From Flavobacterium sp. (GTDB taxonomy: Bacteria; Bacteroidota; Bacteroidia; Flavobacteriales; Flavobacteriaceae), in assembly GCA_012032075.1 (NCBI GenBank), contig JAAURU010000024.1, forward strand, positions 1-16,260: a stretch of 16,260 nt of DNA, given 5' to 3'. Positions 9,086-16,260 of the stretch are shown piece after piece. The position numbers and the translations under genes are program-made. The notes under the pieces are model-generated. The model was given only the letters and a program-made list of their open reading frames with translations. It searched no databases and had not been told where the DNA came from. Position 1 is the first letter of the stretch. Every line of letters starts with the position of its first letter.

Positions 9086-9647
9086 TTACTTTATATAATT
9101 CTGTTTCACTATTGAATAATGGACACTATCCAAAAACTTTCCTTCAAAATAGCAATTTTCAATAAAATGAGCTTCTTTAACAAATCCGTTTTTTAGTAAT
9201 ACTTTTTCAGAAGCCCAATTTCTTGGGTCAATAATTGCTTCTACTGAATGTAAACCCATTTTGGTAAACCCATAATCCAAAAGGGTTTTAATTGCTTCTG
9301 AAATATATCCTTTATTGTGATATTCTGGTAATAGCATATAACCAATTTCAGAACGATAGTTTTCGTTTTGGGTTTTATAAAACCCTATTAATGCAATTAA
9401 TTTATCGTTTCCTTTTTCTGTCATTGTCCCAATTTATTCCTTCATTTGTATCAATTTTATCTTGAATCATTTTGACGTGTGCATATGCTTCTTCTAAATT
9501 AGTTATTAAAGGTCTTGGAATATATTGCATTAACTCAGGATTACTTCTAAGGGCGAAAATTTCGTGAACATCAGTATCACGAATAGCTCTAAAAATTAAT
9601 CGTTCTGATTCTAAAACAGGAAAAGGGGAGAAGTTGAGTTGTAGCAT
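9086..9647 (-). CDS. GNAT family N-acetyltransferase (RimJ/RimL-like), one frameshift
   Basis: About 186 residues from ATG 9647. The opening ESERLIFRAIRDTDVHEIFALRSNPE is typical of the RimJ/RimL branch, which acetylates protein N-termini or small amines from acetyl-CoA. The acetyl-CoA binding loop is seen in MLLPEYHNKGYISEAIK, followed by the branch-typical GLHSVEAIIDPRNWASEKVLLKNGF. The frame changes near 9420-9430; deleting one base gives INW-x-MTEKGNDKLIALIGFYK. The ATG abuts the stop of the DUF2238 gene directly (TAAATG), so translation is probably coupled. The acetylated target cannot be read from the sequence. Confidence 0.88.
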
Positions 9648-10247
9648 TTAAGTTAGATTTGAAATAGCCTTATCATGTCTTTTACTCAAGAAAACCAACA
9701 TACAAATAGCTCCAATAGTTGCTAAAAGCATATCAGATTGTGTGTCCCAAATGTAGCCTTGAGTTCCTAAAAAAGCATCACCACCTTCACCTGTAGACAA
9801 AGAAACCCACCATTCAATCCATTCATAAGCAGCACTTATGGCTAAACAGATGGAAACTATAATAAAATTGAAGAAACTTTTATTTGAAATAACACTTTTA
9901 CGAATGAAAAGTTCTCTTGTAATCATAGCTGGAACAAAACCTTGTACAAAATGACCTACTTTATCATAGTTGTTTCGAGACAATTCAAATGTATCTTTTA
10001 ACCAATCGAAAAAAGGTACTTCTGCATAAGTATAATGTCCTCCTAAAAAGAGAATGTAACAATGAATGAGAATAAAAAACATAAGTAAAATGAGTAAACT
10101 GAAATTTTTATAAGTTACTAGCAATACAACTAACCCTATTATGCAGGAAGTACTTCTAAGAACCATGTGAAATATTCTTTAGGGTGTATTCCAGAGACAA
10201 TTAATCCTATAAAAAAATAAAACGAGTAAAATTTGCTTTGTTTTCAA
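9648..10247 (-). CDS. DUF2238 (YjdF family) integral membrane protein, two frameshifts near the 5' end
   Basis: The C-terminal 160 residues are unambiguous DUF2238: GGHYTYAEVPFFDWLKD, NYDKVGHFVQGFVPAM, AAYEWIEWWVS, and DTQSDMLLATIGA. An ATG at 10166 gives a product that is too short with an unlikely start (MVLRSTSC); in another frame the same DNA reads PKEYFTWFLEVLPA, which joins correctly to IIGLVVLLVTYK if one A is added near 10140-10145. A further change in the A-run 10211-10217 continues the frame to KTKQILLVLFFIGLIVSG, starting at a TTG (10247). The full-length repaired protein is about 199 residues with five or six membrane segments, the normal family size. Function is unknown. It heads the DUF2238-GNAT-YitT gene run. 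The exact start codon is uncertain. Confidence 0.82.
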
Positions 10248-10283
10248 GTGCTATGATATTAAAAAACTAAAATACTAAATTTA

Positions 10284-10631
10284 TTAGGATAATAATAAAG
10301 CATTAGCAATTAGTTTTTTAAATTTATAAGGAATCACATTTTCTGGAATATCTAAAAGATCATCCATATCTAAACCTTCTTCGAATAGATATTGTACATG
10401 ATTTTCACGATCTAGTTTTATACTTAGAACGATTTGATTGTTTTCTTTAAAACTATGTGTTTTTATCTCTTTATTTTTTCCTCTTGGAAATTTAATATGG
10501 AATTTAAAATAATTTTCTCTTACTTTATTAATATCAAAAGTAATATAGAGCTTTTCTATGACTTCTCTATCGGTTAAAAAACCAATTATTTTACCTTCTT
10601 TGTTGGTAAGACCAATTTTTAATGATTGCAT
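10284..10631 (-). CDS. Uncharacterised 115-aa protein
   Basis: The intact frame from ATG 10631 (MQSLKIGLTNKEGKIIGF) to 10284 encodes a soluble, charged protein with no signal peptide or membrane segment. The N-terminal half looks beta-rich (IIGFLTDREVIEKLYITFDI; NYFKFHIKFPRGKNKEIKTHSF), followed by an acidic DMDDLLDIPENV stretch and a C-terminal KFKKLIANALLLS helix. I do not recognise the family. Unlike most neighbours it has no frame break. It is a monocistronic-looking gene: a good promoter lies about 70 nt upstream, with two TACGTA-type palindromes just upstream of that, so it is probably the target of a dedicated regulator. Its product could be involved in whatever condition that regulator senses, but no function is supported. 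Confidence 0.75.
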   Translation of the reverse strand: MQSLKIGLTNKEGKIIGFLTDREVIEKLYITFDINKVRENYFKFHIKFPRGKNKEIKTHSFKENNQIVLSIKLDRENHVQYLFEEGLDMDDLLDIPENVIPYKFKKLIANALLLS

Positions 10632-10660
10632 AATCTGTAATTAATTTTTATTAATTTGGC

Positions 10661-10679
10661 TAGCAATATTTTTTTGCTA
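10661..10679 (-). promoter_or_regulatory. Small inverted repeat in the 5' leader of the 115-aa gene
   Basis: TAGCAA (10661-10666) and TTGCTA (10674-10679) form a 6-bp stem around a 7-nt A/T-rich loop, 30-48 nt upstream of the start codon and inside the predicted transcript leader. It is too weak for a terminator without a G/C-rich core and may be a regulatory leader hairpin or chance. Confidence 0.3.
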
Positions 10680-10698
10680 CTTGTTTACATCTTAGCTT

Positions 10699-10729
10699 CA
10701 AAGTTAATTGTTAAGATAAAGGCAATCAA
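10699..10729 (-). promoter_or_regulatory. Bacteroidota-type promoter for the 115-aa gene
   Basis: On the minus strand, TTG at 10729-10727 is followed after 20 nt by TAACTTTG at 10706-10699, matching the -33/-7 consensus TTG-N19-21-TAnnTTTG. Transcription would begin near 10690-10695, leaving a leader of about 60 nt before the ATG at 10631. The -33 element abuts the first TACGTA palindrome. Confidence 0.7.
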
Positions 10730-10745
10730 TACGTATAAATACGTA
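10730..10745. promoter_or_regulatory. Operator-like palindrome TACGTA-N4-TACGTA (proximal site)
   Basis: The 16-mer TACGTATAAATACGTA consists of two self-palindromic TACGTA half-sites separated by 4 nt, so half-site centres are 10 bp apart (one helical turn). It ends exactly at the -33 TTG of the minus-strand promoter, the usual place for an activator contacting RNA polymerase or a repressor blocking it. Confidence 0.6.
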
Positions 10746-10762
10746 TTTTTAGGCCTTTTTTG

Positions 10763-10778
10763 TACGTGTTTATACGTA
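10763..10778. promoter_or_regulatory. Operator-like palindrome TACGTG-N4-TACGTA (distal site)
   Basis: TACGTGTTTATACGTA is the reverse complement of the proximal site with a single mismatch. Its centre is 33 bp from the proximal centre, about three helical turns, so both would face the same side of the DNA. Two related sites upstream of one promoter imply cooperative binding by a dimeric regulator. Confidence 0.6.
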
Positions 10779-10815
10779 CTTTTTGAAAACTGTCTTCTTA
10801 TTATGAGATTTTAAA

Positions 10816-10854
10816 ACAAAAAAAATCCCATTATGTTTTTTCATAATAGGATTT
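10816..10854 (-). terminator. Rho-independent terminator after the DUF349 gene
   Basis: Read on the minus strand, AAATCCTATTATG (10854-10842) and CATAATGGGATTT (10835-10823) form a 13-bp stem with one mismatch around a short A-loop, followed by a T-tract (10825-10817 region). It lies about 20 nt beyond the repaired stop of the DUF349 gene at 10875. Confidence 0.85.
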
Positions 10855-10874
10855 AATATCAGGTGAAAATTAAA

Positions 10875-12766
10875 TTAAATAGCTCTTAGTTTACTTAATT
10901 TTTCTTTCCATAATTTGAGTTCGTCTTTGTGTTTTTCTATGCTTTTTTGTACTTCTTTTATAAAAAGGATTTCCACCTTTAGAACTACTACTTATAAACT
11001 GAATATTGTTTTCTAATTGGAAAATTTCATTTTGTACTTCATCAATTTTCTTTCTAATAAAAAATTGCTCTTTTTCAATTGAACGTTCATCTTCATTATC
11101 AACCCACTGATCTAGTTTAGCATCAAACTTCATCATTTCGGTATCTTTTTTAGATAAGCTCAACTTTTCAAATAAAGCATCTAGAATTTTATTGAATTTA
11201 CTTTCAATATGTCTTCTGTTAAAAGGAACTTTGCCTAGTGCTTTCCATGCTTCAATATGCGCTTTTATAGCTTCTAAATCAGCTTTATGTGTTCCCGTTA
11301 ATTCGAAAGATTTTAAATTTTCAAGATATTCTTTTTTTGCTTCAAAAGCATTAATTTCTTCTTCGTTCTCAGCATTTTTCTCTTTGTGCATTCTATCAAA
11401 GTATGCATTACAAGCTTCCTTAAAATCTTTCCAAATGCTATCTGAATATTTACGAGGAACATGACCAATTTTCTTCCAATCGTCTTGAATTTTCTTCATG
11501 ATTGGAGTTGTAGTATTATAATCGGTACTATCTTTTAAAGCTTGTGCTTTTTCAACCAGTACTAATTTTTTTAGTAAGATTCTCTTGTTGTTCGTGTTTG
11601 ATATCTTTGTAAAACGCATTTTTATGAACGTTAAAACCTCTTACAGCATTTTTAAATTCAGCCCAAGTATCTTCATTTACTTCAGCAGGCACTTTACCAG
11701 CTTTAAAGAAACTTTCACGAAGTGATTCCATTTTCTTAATTTGGTTTTGCCATCCGTTATGCGATTGTATATCTTCTTCACCTAAAGCAATAATTTGAAC
11801 AATAATTTGTTTCTTTTTAGCAAGATTTTCTACCTCACGTTCTTTGGCTAAACCATTGTAAGCTTCACGTTTATCATGAATTTGTTTTGTAATTTCACTA
11901 AATTCATTCCAAATAACCTCTCTAGATTCTCTATCAACAGGACCAATTTCTTCTTTCCAAATTCTATGCAATAACTGCAATTCACGGAAAGCCTTCATAA
12001 TATCAGTTTCGTCTAATAATAATTTAGCGCGCTCAATAATGGCTTGTTTTTGTTCTAAATTATTTTTAAAATCTTGGTCACGAGCTTCCTTATCTAAATG
12101 GATTAAATCATAAAAACGCTCTACATGAAAATGAAAATTATTCCAAACAATATTGTATTTATCTCTAGGAATAGGACCAGCATTTTTCCATTGCTCACGA
12201 ATATCACTCATTTTCTTGAACATATCACCTATAGAAAGTGATTCGTCAGTTCCATCCACAAGATTTTTTAACTCATCAATAATTTCATTACGTATCGTTA
12301 AATTACTTTTAAGATTCTTTTGTAACTGGTTATAATGATTATTTCTATTCGTTTTATAATTATCATAAGCCGCATCAAATTTGTTTTTTAAAGGGAAATG
12401 ATATTCAAAAGTTGCATTATCATCAGTATTAGAAGCATTAAATTCTTCACGTTTCTCATCAATTAAATGATGGTATTGATTCATGAACGATTTTCTAATT
12501 TCTTCCACGTGATCCTTAATTGCCATCACTTTATGATTGTGCACAAGCTTATCTAACTCACTAGTAAGCTCTTCCATTGAAAGTGAGTCATAATCAAGCA
12601 TAGGAATTACATGCTTATCCTGAATTGAATCGTCTTCATTCTCTTCTGCGTTAGAATCATCAATTTCCTCTAAAGCATTTTTGCTTATGGTAATTACATT
12701 TTCTTGAGACGCTTCAACTTTTTCTACATCTGCTTCTTGCAGGTTATCATTCTTTTCTTCTAACAT
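10875..12766 (-). CDS. DUF349 repeat protein, two frameshifts
   Basis: The repaired product is about 629 residues. I choose the ATG at 12766 (MLEEKNDNLQEADVEKVEAS), because an in-frame ATG 60 nt upstream adds a Ser/Leu stretch unlike the family. An acidic, disordered N-terminus (ALEEIDDSNAEENEDDS) leads into a long helical region of about five to six DUF349 units, each with a W-K/R-x-G-PVPR-like turn: WKNAGPIPRDKYNIVWNNF, WKEEIGPVDRESREVIWNEF, FFKAGKVPAEVNEDTWAEF, WKKIGHVPRKYSDSIWKDF and WKALGKVPFNRR. One surplus base in the T-run 11566-11572 breaks the middle (repaired: LTKKLVLVEKAQALKD). Another in 10962-10966 hides the true end, which reads KEVQKSIEKHKDELKL...LRAI and stops at 10875. The family is cytoplasmic, coiled-coil rich and of unknown function in Bacteroidota. 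A perfect promoter is not visible upstream. Confidence 0.88.
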
Positions 12767-12885
12767 TTTAAAATGCTTAAGGTTACTAATAAGTTTCGAA
12801 GATACTAAAGGATGCGCAAAATTCAAAGAAAAACCAGTATTTTGTTAAGGAACGAATGGCTTAGGGGTTATTTGTAATCCATTTT

Positions 12886-12941
12886 CCTGCTATTCGCTAT
12901 AGATATTGAAACAAGTTCAATATGCTGTCGCTACTATCAGG
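12886..12941. repeat. REP-like interspersed palindrome
   Basis: A 56-nt imperfect palindrome begins CCTGCTATTCGCTATAG and ends CTGTCGCTACTATCAGG. Its centre is a perfect 8-bp stem, ATATTGAA-ACAAG-TTCAATAT (12903-12923). The arms resemble, from memory, an intergenic element found repeatedly in flavobacterial genomes (CCTGCTATCCGCT ... ACTACTATCAGGG around a variable hairpin). It lies in the 190-nt gap upstream of the DUF349 gene and carries no reading frame. Confidence 0.6.
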
Positions 12942-12998
12942 GTTAAAATAGGGAAGTGGGTTGTTTTTTTGGTTTTATATTTTTCAACAAAATTTTTT

Positions 12999-13025
12999 GT
13001 CAGTCTGAGCTTGCCGAAGACTTTT
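12999..13025. repeat. Second short interspersed-repeat-like motif
   Basis: TGTCAGTCTGAGCTTGCCGAAGACTTTT resembles a motif (GTCAGTCTGAGCTTGTCGAAGAC) that I recall being scattered through intergenic DNA of Bacteroidota. It is markedly more G/C-rich than its surroundings and sits just past the stop codon of the minus-strand membrane-protein gene at 13032, where it might serve as a 3' end. Confidence 0.5.
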
Positions 13026-13031
13026 AATAAA

Positions 13032-13512
13032 TTATTTTGATTGCTTCATTTTTTTAAAATAGGATAGCGTATTTTTTAAGAGAAAAGGAAACAAACCAAA
13101 AATCAGACTTAACGAAAATATGAAATCAGTATTTATGTCATAGAGATTTAAAGTTCTTTTTCCATCTAAACAAGCAGTACATTCAGCTAATTTTAATATA
13201 CTATCTAAATAACAAATCATTATGACTGAAAGTAAAACTACTGAAAACAAATAATTAGTTTTATTGCAATTTGCTTTATAGTTTGTTCTTTGAGAATGAA
13301 ATATAGAAGGACAGTAAAAATTGATGACGAATAAACAAAGAAAATTACTTGCGAAATTAAACTCTTTTGTAGTATAAAAAGCTATTTTTCCTTTAGAAAA
13401 AAAAGTATATAAATTATAAATATGTTTTCGATACTTATCTTCAATAATAAATGCTAAAATACAAGCACTTATAAAAATAAGTAACGGAAAAAATATTTTT
13501 TACGATTTTCAA
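13032..13512 (-). CDS. Uncharacterised small membrane protein, probable frameshift near the start
   Basis: The frame ending at 13032 is open back to about 13500 and reads KIFFPLLIFISACILAFIIE near its start. A stop at 13500-13502 is bypassed if one base is removed from the A/T runs 13488-13501, extending it to a TTG at 13512 (KIVKNIFFPLL...), giving about 160 residues. A shorter product of 72 residues from the TTG at 13250 is possible but would lose two membrane segments. About four hydrophobic segments are visible (PLLIFISACILAFII, NFLCLFVINFYC, SVVLLSVIMICYL, FIFSLSLIFGLFPFLL) with a cysteine-containing loop AECTACLDGK. No family is recognised. No ATG was found, so both start and reality are less certain than for the neighbours. 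Confidence 0.5.
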
Positions 13513-13534
13513 AATATTGATAGTAAATTCTGTT

Positions 13535-13589
13535 AACTGAATACTTTTAACTAAACACTAAACACTATCTTCTGAACACTGAGCACTAA
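13535..13589. repeat. Degenerate AACACT-type tandem repeat
   Basis: The gap before aroE's 3' end contains imperfect iterations of (T/C)(T/A)(G/A)A(A/G)CACT: ACTGAATACT, ACTAAACACTAAACACT, CTGAACACTGAGCACT. This gives a repeat period of about 7 bases with interruptions. Similar short runs are common between genes in flavobacteria. No hairpin or reading frame is seen. Confidence 0.45.
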
Positions 13590-13593
13590 AAAA

Positions 13594-14353
13594 CTACCCA
13601 TTCCAAATACTCCAAGCTTTTTCTGCTTGAAAAATAAGCATTTCATAACCGTTTTTAGTTTTGGCACTATGTTCTTTGGCTTTTCTTAAAAAAGTAGTTT
13701 CTTCTGGGTTATAGACTAAATCAAAAGCAATGTGGTCTTTGGTAAATAAAGCATAATCAATAGGAGGAGCTTCTTCAATTTTTGGATGTGTTCCTAAAGG
13801 AGTAGTGTTAACAACAATTTGGTATTCTGCAAAAATTTCAGGGGTTAATTCATCATAGGAAAATTGAAATTCTGTTGGATTTCGGGAAACAAAATCATAT
13901 TCAATTTTTAATTTTTGGAAAGCAAAAGCAATTCCTTTGCTTGCTCCTCCAGTTCCTAGAATTAATGCTTTTTTATGTGAAGGTGTTAAAAGTGGTTTTA
14001 GAGCCTTTTTAAATCCGTAAAAATCTGTATTGTAGCCTTTTAATTTTTTCTTTTTTGAAATAGTAATTGTGTTAACAGCTCCTATTTTCTTAGCGTTTTT
14101 AGATAATTTATTTAAAAAAGGAATTACTTCTTCTTTGTAAGGAATGGTTACATTCATTCCTTTTAAGCCTTTAGTTTCAGCTATTATTTTTGGGAAATCT
14201 TTTATTGTTTTAAGATCAAAATTCAAATATTCGCAATTGTCAAAATGTAATAATTGGAATTTTTCTGAAAAATATTTTTTAGAAAAGAATAGCTAATGTT
14301 TTACCCAATAGTCCATATTTAACTTGCTTCTTATTTTTCTTCTTTTTTGGCAT
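13594..14353 (-). CDS. aroE: Shikimate dehydrogenase, frameshifted near the N-terminus
   Basis: AroE reduces 3-dehydroshikimate to shikimate with NADPH in aromatic amino-acid synthesis; it is cytoplasmic. The conserved blocks appear in order: GMNVTIPYKEEV with the catalytic-type Lys, GAVNTITI, GYNTDFYGF with the catalytic-type Asp, the nucleotide loop LGTGGASKGIA, VNTTPLGTHP, FDLVYNPEETTFL and NGYEMLIFQAEKAW. The ATG at 14353 starts MPKKKKNKKQVKYGLLGK; the frame then breaks in 14277-14295. Adding two bases there gives LAYSFSKKYFSEKF, restoring the shikimate-binding Ser-x-Ser segment; removing one base also restores the frame but loses that motif. The repaired length of about 253 residues is normal for flavobacterial AroE. 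The start lies 6 nt after the stop of the DUF368 gene, so the two are probably co-transcribed. Confidence 0.92.
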
Positions 14354-14359
14354 AAAGTA

Positions 14360-15327
14360 TTAGTTTTTACCTAGTTGGTTTGCTATTTTTTCTAATCCGA
14401 AAATTAAAACAAATCCGCAAACTAACATAATAATAGCTGTTAAAATTTGTGGATCTCCATTGAAATTTTGTGGTAAAATACTTCTTTCTAAAAAGGGAAC
14501 AACTTCACCATGACTATTTGTTCTAGTTTCTAAAACTTCTTTCCAAGGCCATATTTTATTTAATGACCCTATCATGAATCCAATTAACAATGCTAAAGTA
14601 GTATTTTTATGGTTATCAAACATCCAATGCAGCACTTTAGAGAATAATTTTAAACCTATGATACAACCTAATGCAAAAGTCATTAGTTTTAATAAGGCTT
14701 GACCAATTATTTCAAAATTCATGCTTGTTATGCCTTCTCGAAATTGATTTATTGTTCCTATTACTGTTTGGTAAGAACCCATTAATAATAAAATAAAAGC
14801 TCCTGAAACTCCAGGAAGTATCATGGCAATTATTGCGATAAAGCCTGATAGAAATAAATAAGGATAACTTTCTGGTGATTCAGTTGGTCTAGCAATTGTA
14901 ATGTAATAAGAAATAGCAACTCCAATAAGTAAAGCCACTATTATTTTAAATGACCAACTTGTTATTTCTTTCCAAATGTATGCAATACTAGCGATTACTA
15001 AACCAAAAAAGAAAGACCAAACAAGTATAGGTTGGACTTCTAAAAGATGTGTAATTATTTTTGAAAAGGTTAAAATACTTATTCCAATTCCACTTACTAG
15101 AGCCAATAAAAAATTACCATTATAGCAGCCCAAGTGGCTTTTAATCCGTTTTTTTTAACACCTTTAAGTACACTAAAATTAATGTTGTTAATGCTGTCTA
15201 TTAATTCCTGATAAATCCCTGAAATAAATGCAATTGTACCACCAGAAACTCCTGGAACAACATCGGCTGCACCCATTGCAATACCTTTTAAAGTAATTAA
15301 TAAATAGTCTGGGAAAAGTTTTCTCAT
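14360..15327 (-). CDS. DUF368 protein, undecaprenyl-phosphate translocase (PopT) homologue, one frameshift
   Basis: The ATG at 15327 is chosen (MRKLFPDYLLITLKGIAMG); an in-frame ATG 21 nt upstream adds a short polar tail. After restoring one A near 15120-15123 (WAAINGNFLLALVSG) the product is about 322 residues, the family's usual size. The diagnostic motif GAADVVPGVSGGTIA is at the N-terminus and its partner AMILPGVSGAFILLL is in the second half, showing the internal two-fold repeat. About eight to ten membrane segments are visible. DUF368 proteins were shown in other bacteria to return undecaprenyl phosphate across the inner membrane for cell-envelope synthesis; applying that here is by homology. 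It sits between the TPR gene and aroE. The terminator-like hairpin at 15344-15381 lies directly upstream, so expression may depend on read-through or on a promoter inside the TPR gene. Confidence 0.88.
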
Positions 15328-15333
15328 GGTTGT

Positions 15334-15381
15334 AAAAATAAAAGTCATTCAGAATTCATTATAATAAAAATTCTGAATGAC
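15334..15381 (-). terminator. Terminator-like hairpin after the TPR gene
   Basis: A perfect 13-bp inverted repeat, GTCATTCAGAATT (15344-15356) and AATTCTGAATGAC (15369-15381), with a 12-nt A/T loop. On the minus strand it is followed by TTTTATTTTT (15343-15334), giving a terminator 19 nt beyond the TPR stop codon. The GTCATTCTGAAT-like arm also resembles a common flavobacterial intergenic repeat. Confidence 0.7.
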
Positions 15382-15400
15382 AAATGTAGAAAACTATTTT

Positions 15401-16260
15401 TTAGTTTCTGTATTTTTCAATAATGTTTTGTACTGTTTTTTTCTTCCACATATTTGGGAAGTTATCTTGAATAATTGTATGGTTTTTAAAGTTTATTCGT
15501 AATCCATTATTCAAATGAAAATTACCTTTTTTTGTTTCTTTACACAAATGGTATAAACCAGCTAAACGATATTCAATTTCAAATTCTTCTGGAAAAACCT
15601 CTGTTGCTTGTAATAAAATATCAATAGCATTTTCATATTCTCCTAATTCTTGAAGCATTTGTGACCATAAAATAAAGGTATCCAAATTAATATCTCCAGC
15701 TTCAAAGGCTTTTCTGTAGCCTAATTCGGCTTCTTCATAAAATTGAAGTTGATGATTAATGGTTGCATATCTTTTCCAATAAATACTATTATCTCCATCA
15801 ATTCCTAGGGCTTTATTTACATAATAAATAGCTTTATGAAAGTTTTTTTGACGAATATAAAAATCAGTTAGTGAAATCCAAGCTTTATCTAATAAGGATC
15901 TTCGTGAACTGTTCTTAAATAAAATTTAAGAGCTAATTCTTTATTCCCTAATTTTTCATAACATTTTCCTACTCTTAATAATGCAAAAGAAGTTGCATCG
16001 TCTAGTTCCATGGTAACATTATAGCAATCAATAGCTTCTTGATATTTTTTTAATTTTTCAAGACCTTTAGCTTTTTCAAGATAAGCACCTAGAAAAGATT
16101 CATCAATTACAGTTGCATAATCAAAAGCCCAAACGGATTTTTCATAGTTTCTTAAAACATAATATTGTCTTCCTAATTGATGCCAAGCTACTTCACTGTA
16201 TGGATTTTTATTGATAAATCTTTCTAAATAAGCAATGGCTTCTTCATTTTGATCTAAGAA
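15401..16260 (-). CDS. Tetratricopeptide repeat (TPR) protein, 5' truncated by window edge, one frameshift
   Basis: At least 286 residues are present and the frame is open to the window end, so the N-terminus is missing. Successive helical-pair repeats of about 34 residues carry TPR signatures: EVAWHQLGRQYYVLRNYEKSVWAFDYA, AYLEKAKGLEKLKKYQEAIDCYN, SFALLRVGKCYEKLGNKELALKFY, AWISLTDFYIRQKNFHKAIYY, IYWKRYATINHQLQFYEEAE and FILWSQMLQELGEYENAIDIL. The break near 15888-15893 is closed by one added T (HEDPYLDKAWISL). The tail ends WKKKTVQNIIEKYRN. TPR arrays bind other proteins; the partner is unknown. It is upstream of the DUF368 and aroE genes, but a hairpin separates it from them. Confidence 0.88.

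Noticed and set aside
10140..10166. ATG at 10166 as the start of the DUF2238 gene
   Set aside because: It gives an N-terminus unlike the family, while the neighbouring frame encodes a fitting PKEYFTWFLEVLPA segment that joins the body after a one-base repair.
11192..11464. Plus-strand frame opposite the DUF349 gene (90 aa, hydrophobic, Ser-rich)
   Set aside because: It is antisense to helical, Lys/Glu-rich repeats, which always yields Phe/Leu/Ser-rich shadow frames.
12153..12335. Plus-strand frame opposite the DUF349 gene (60 aa)
   Set aside because: Same reason: antisense shadow of a well-supported gene.
12767..12826. Upstream ATG of the DUF349 gene at 12826
   Set aside because: The extra 20 residues (MNFAHPLVSSK...) do not resemble the acidic start of the family; MLEEKNDNLQEAD at 12766 does.
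13535..13589. CRISPR-like array
   Set aside because: The units are about 7 bases, degenerate and without spacers of constant length.

Overview
The window looks like chromosomal DNA from a member of the Bacteroidota, most likely Flavobacteriaceae. It is very AT-rich, its promoters fit the Bacteroidota pattern TTG-N18-20-TAnnTTTG, one protein carries a type IX secretion (T9SS) sorting domain, one lipoprotein has a Bacteroidota-style surface-export signal, and the genes for DUF349, DUF368 and YitT proteins are typical of this group. I see no rRNA, tRNA, CRISPR array, transposase or phage gene.

Layout. (1) 3-4140, plus strand, the cell-surface end: a subtilisin-like protease cut by the window edge; a secreted LVIVD-repeat (choice-of-anchor B type) protein with a C-terminal T9SS domain; and a lipoprotein of seven propeller-like repeats whose start codon overlaps the previous stop (TAATG). 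Hairpin terminators follow the protease and the lipoprotein. (2) 4266-4548, plus strand: two tiny unrecognised genes 1 nt apart. They end in a hairpin shared with the convergent epimerase gene. (3) 4561-8104, minus strand: ABC ATPase, large membrane partner and aldose-1-epimerase-like protein, tightly packed. (4) 8156-10247, minus strand: DUF2238 membrane protein, GNAT acetyltransferase and YitT protein. (5) 10284-10631, minus strand: an orphan 115-aa protein with a clear promoter and two unusual TACGTA-based operator-like palindromes. (6) 10875-12766, minus strand: a large DUF349 repeat protein. Upstream of it lies an intergenic block of REP-like repeats. (7) 13032-16260, minus strand: a small membrane protein, shikimate dehydrogenase (aroE), a DUF368 undecaprenyl-phosphate translocase homologue, and a TPR protein running off the window.

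Most of the longer genes are interrupted by single-base frame changes, nearly always in a homopolymer run. About eighteen or nineteen are needed to restore full-length products. Every repaired product reads as an intact, family-like protein, so I treat these as probable sequencing or assembly errors and annotate whole genes, with the break noted in each entry. Coordinates therefore span the repaired genes, and lengths in residues are reconstructions.

The most interesting unexplained items are the paired TACGTA palindromes upstream of the orphan gene at 10284-10631, the coupled pair of tiny genes at 4266-4548, the ABC ATPase with a Gln at the H-loop position, and the REP-like palindrome at 12886-12941. 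I did not find convincing evidence of a wholly new multi-gene system.
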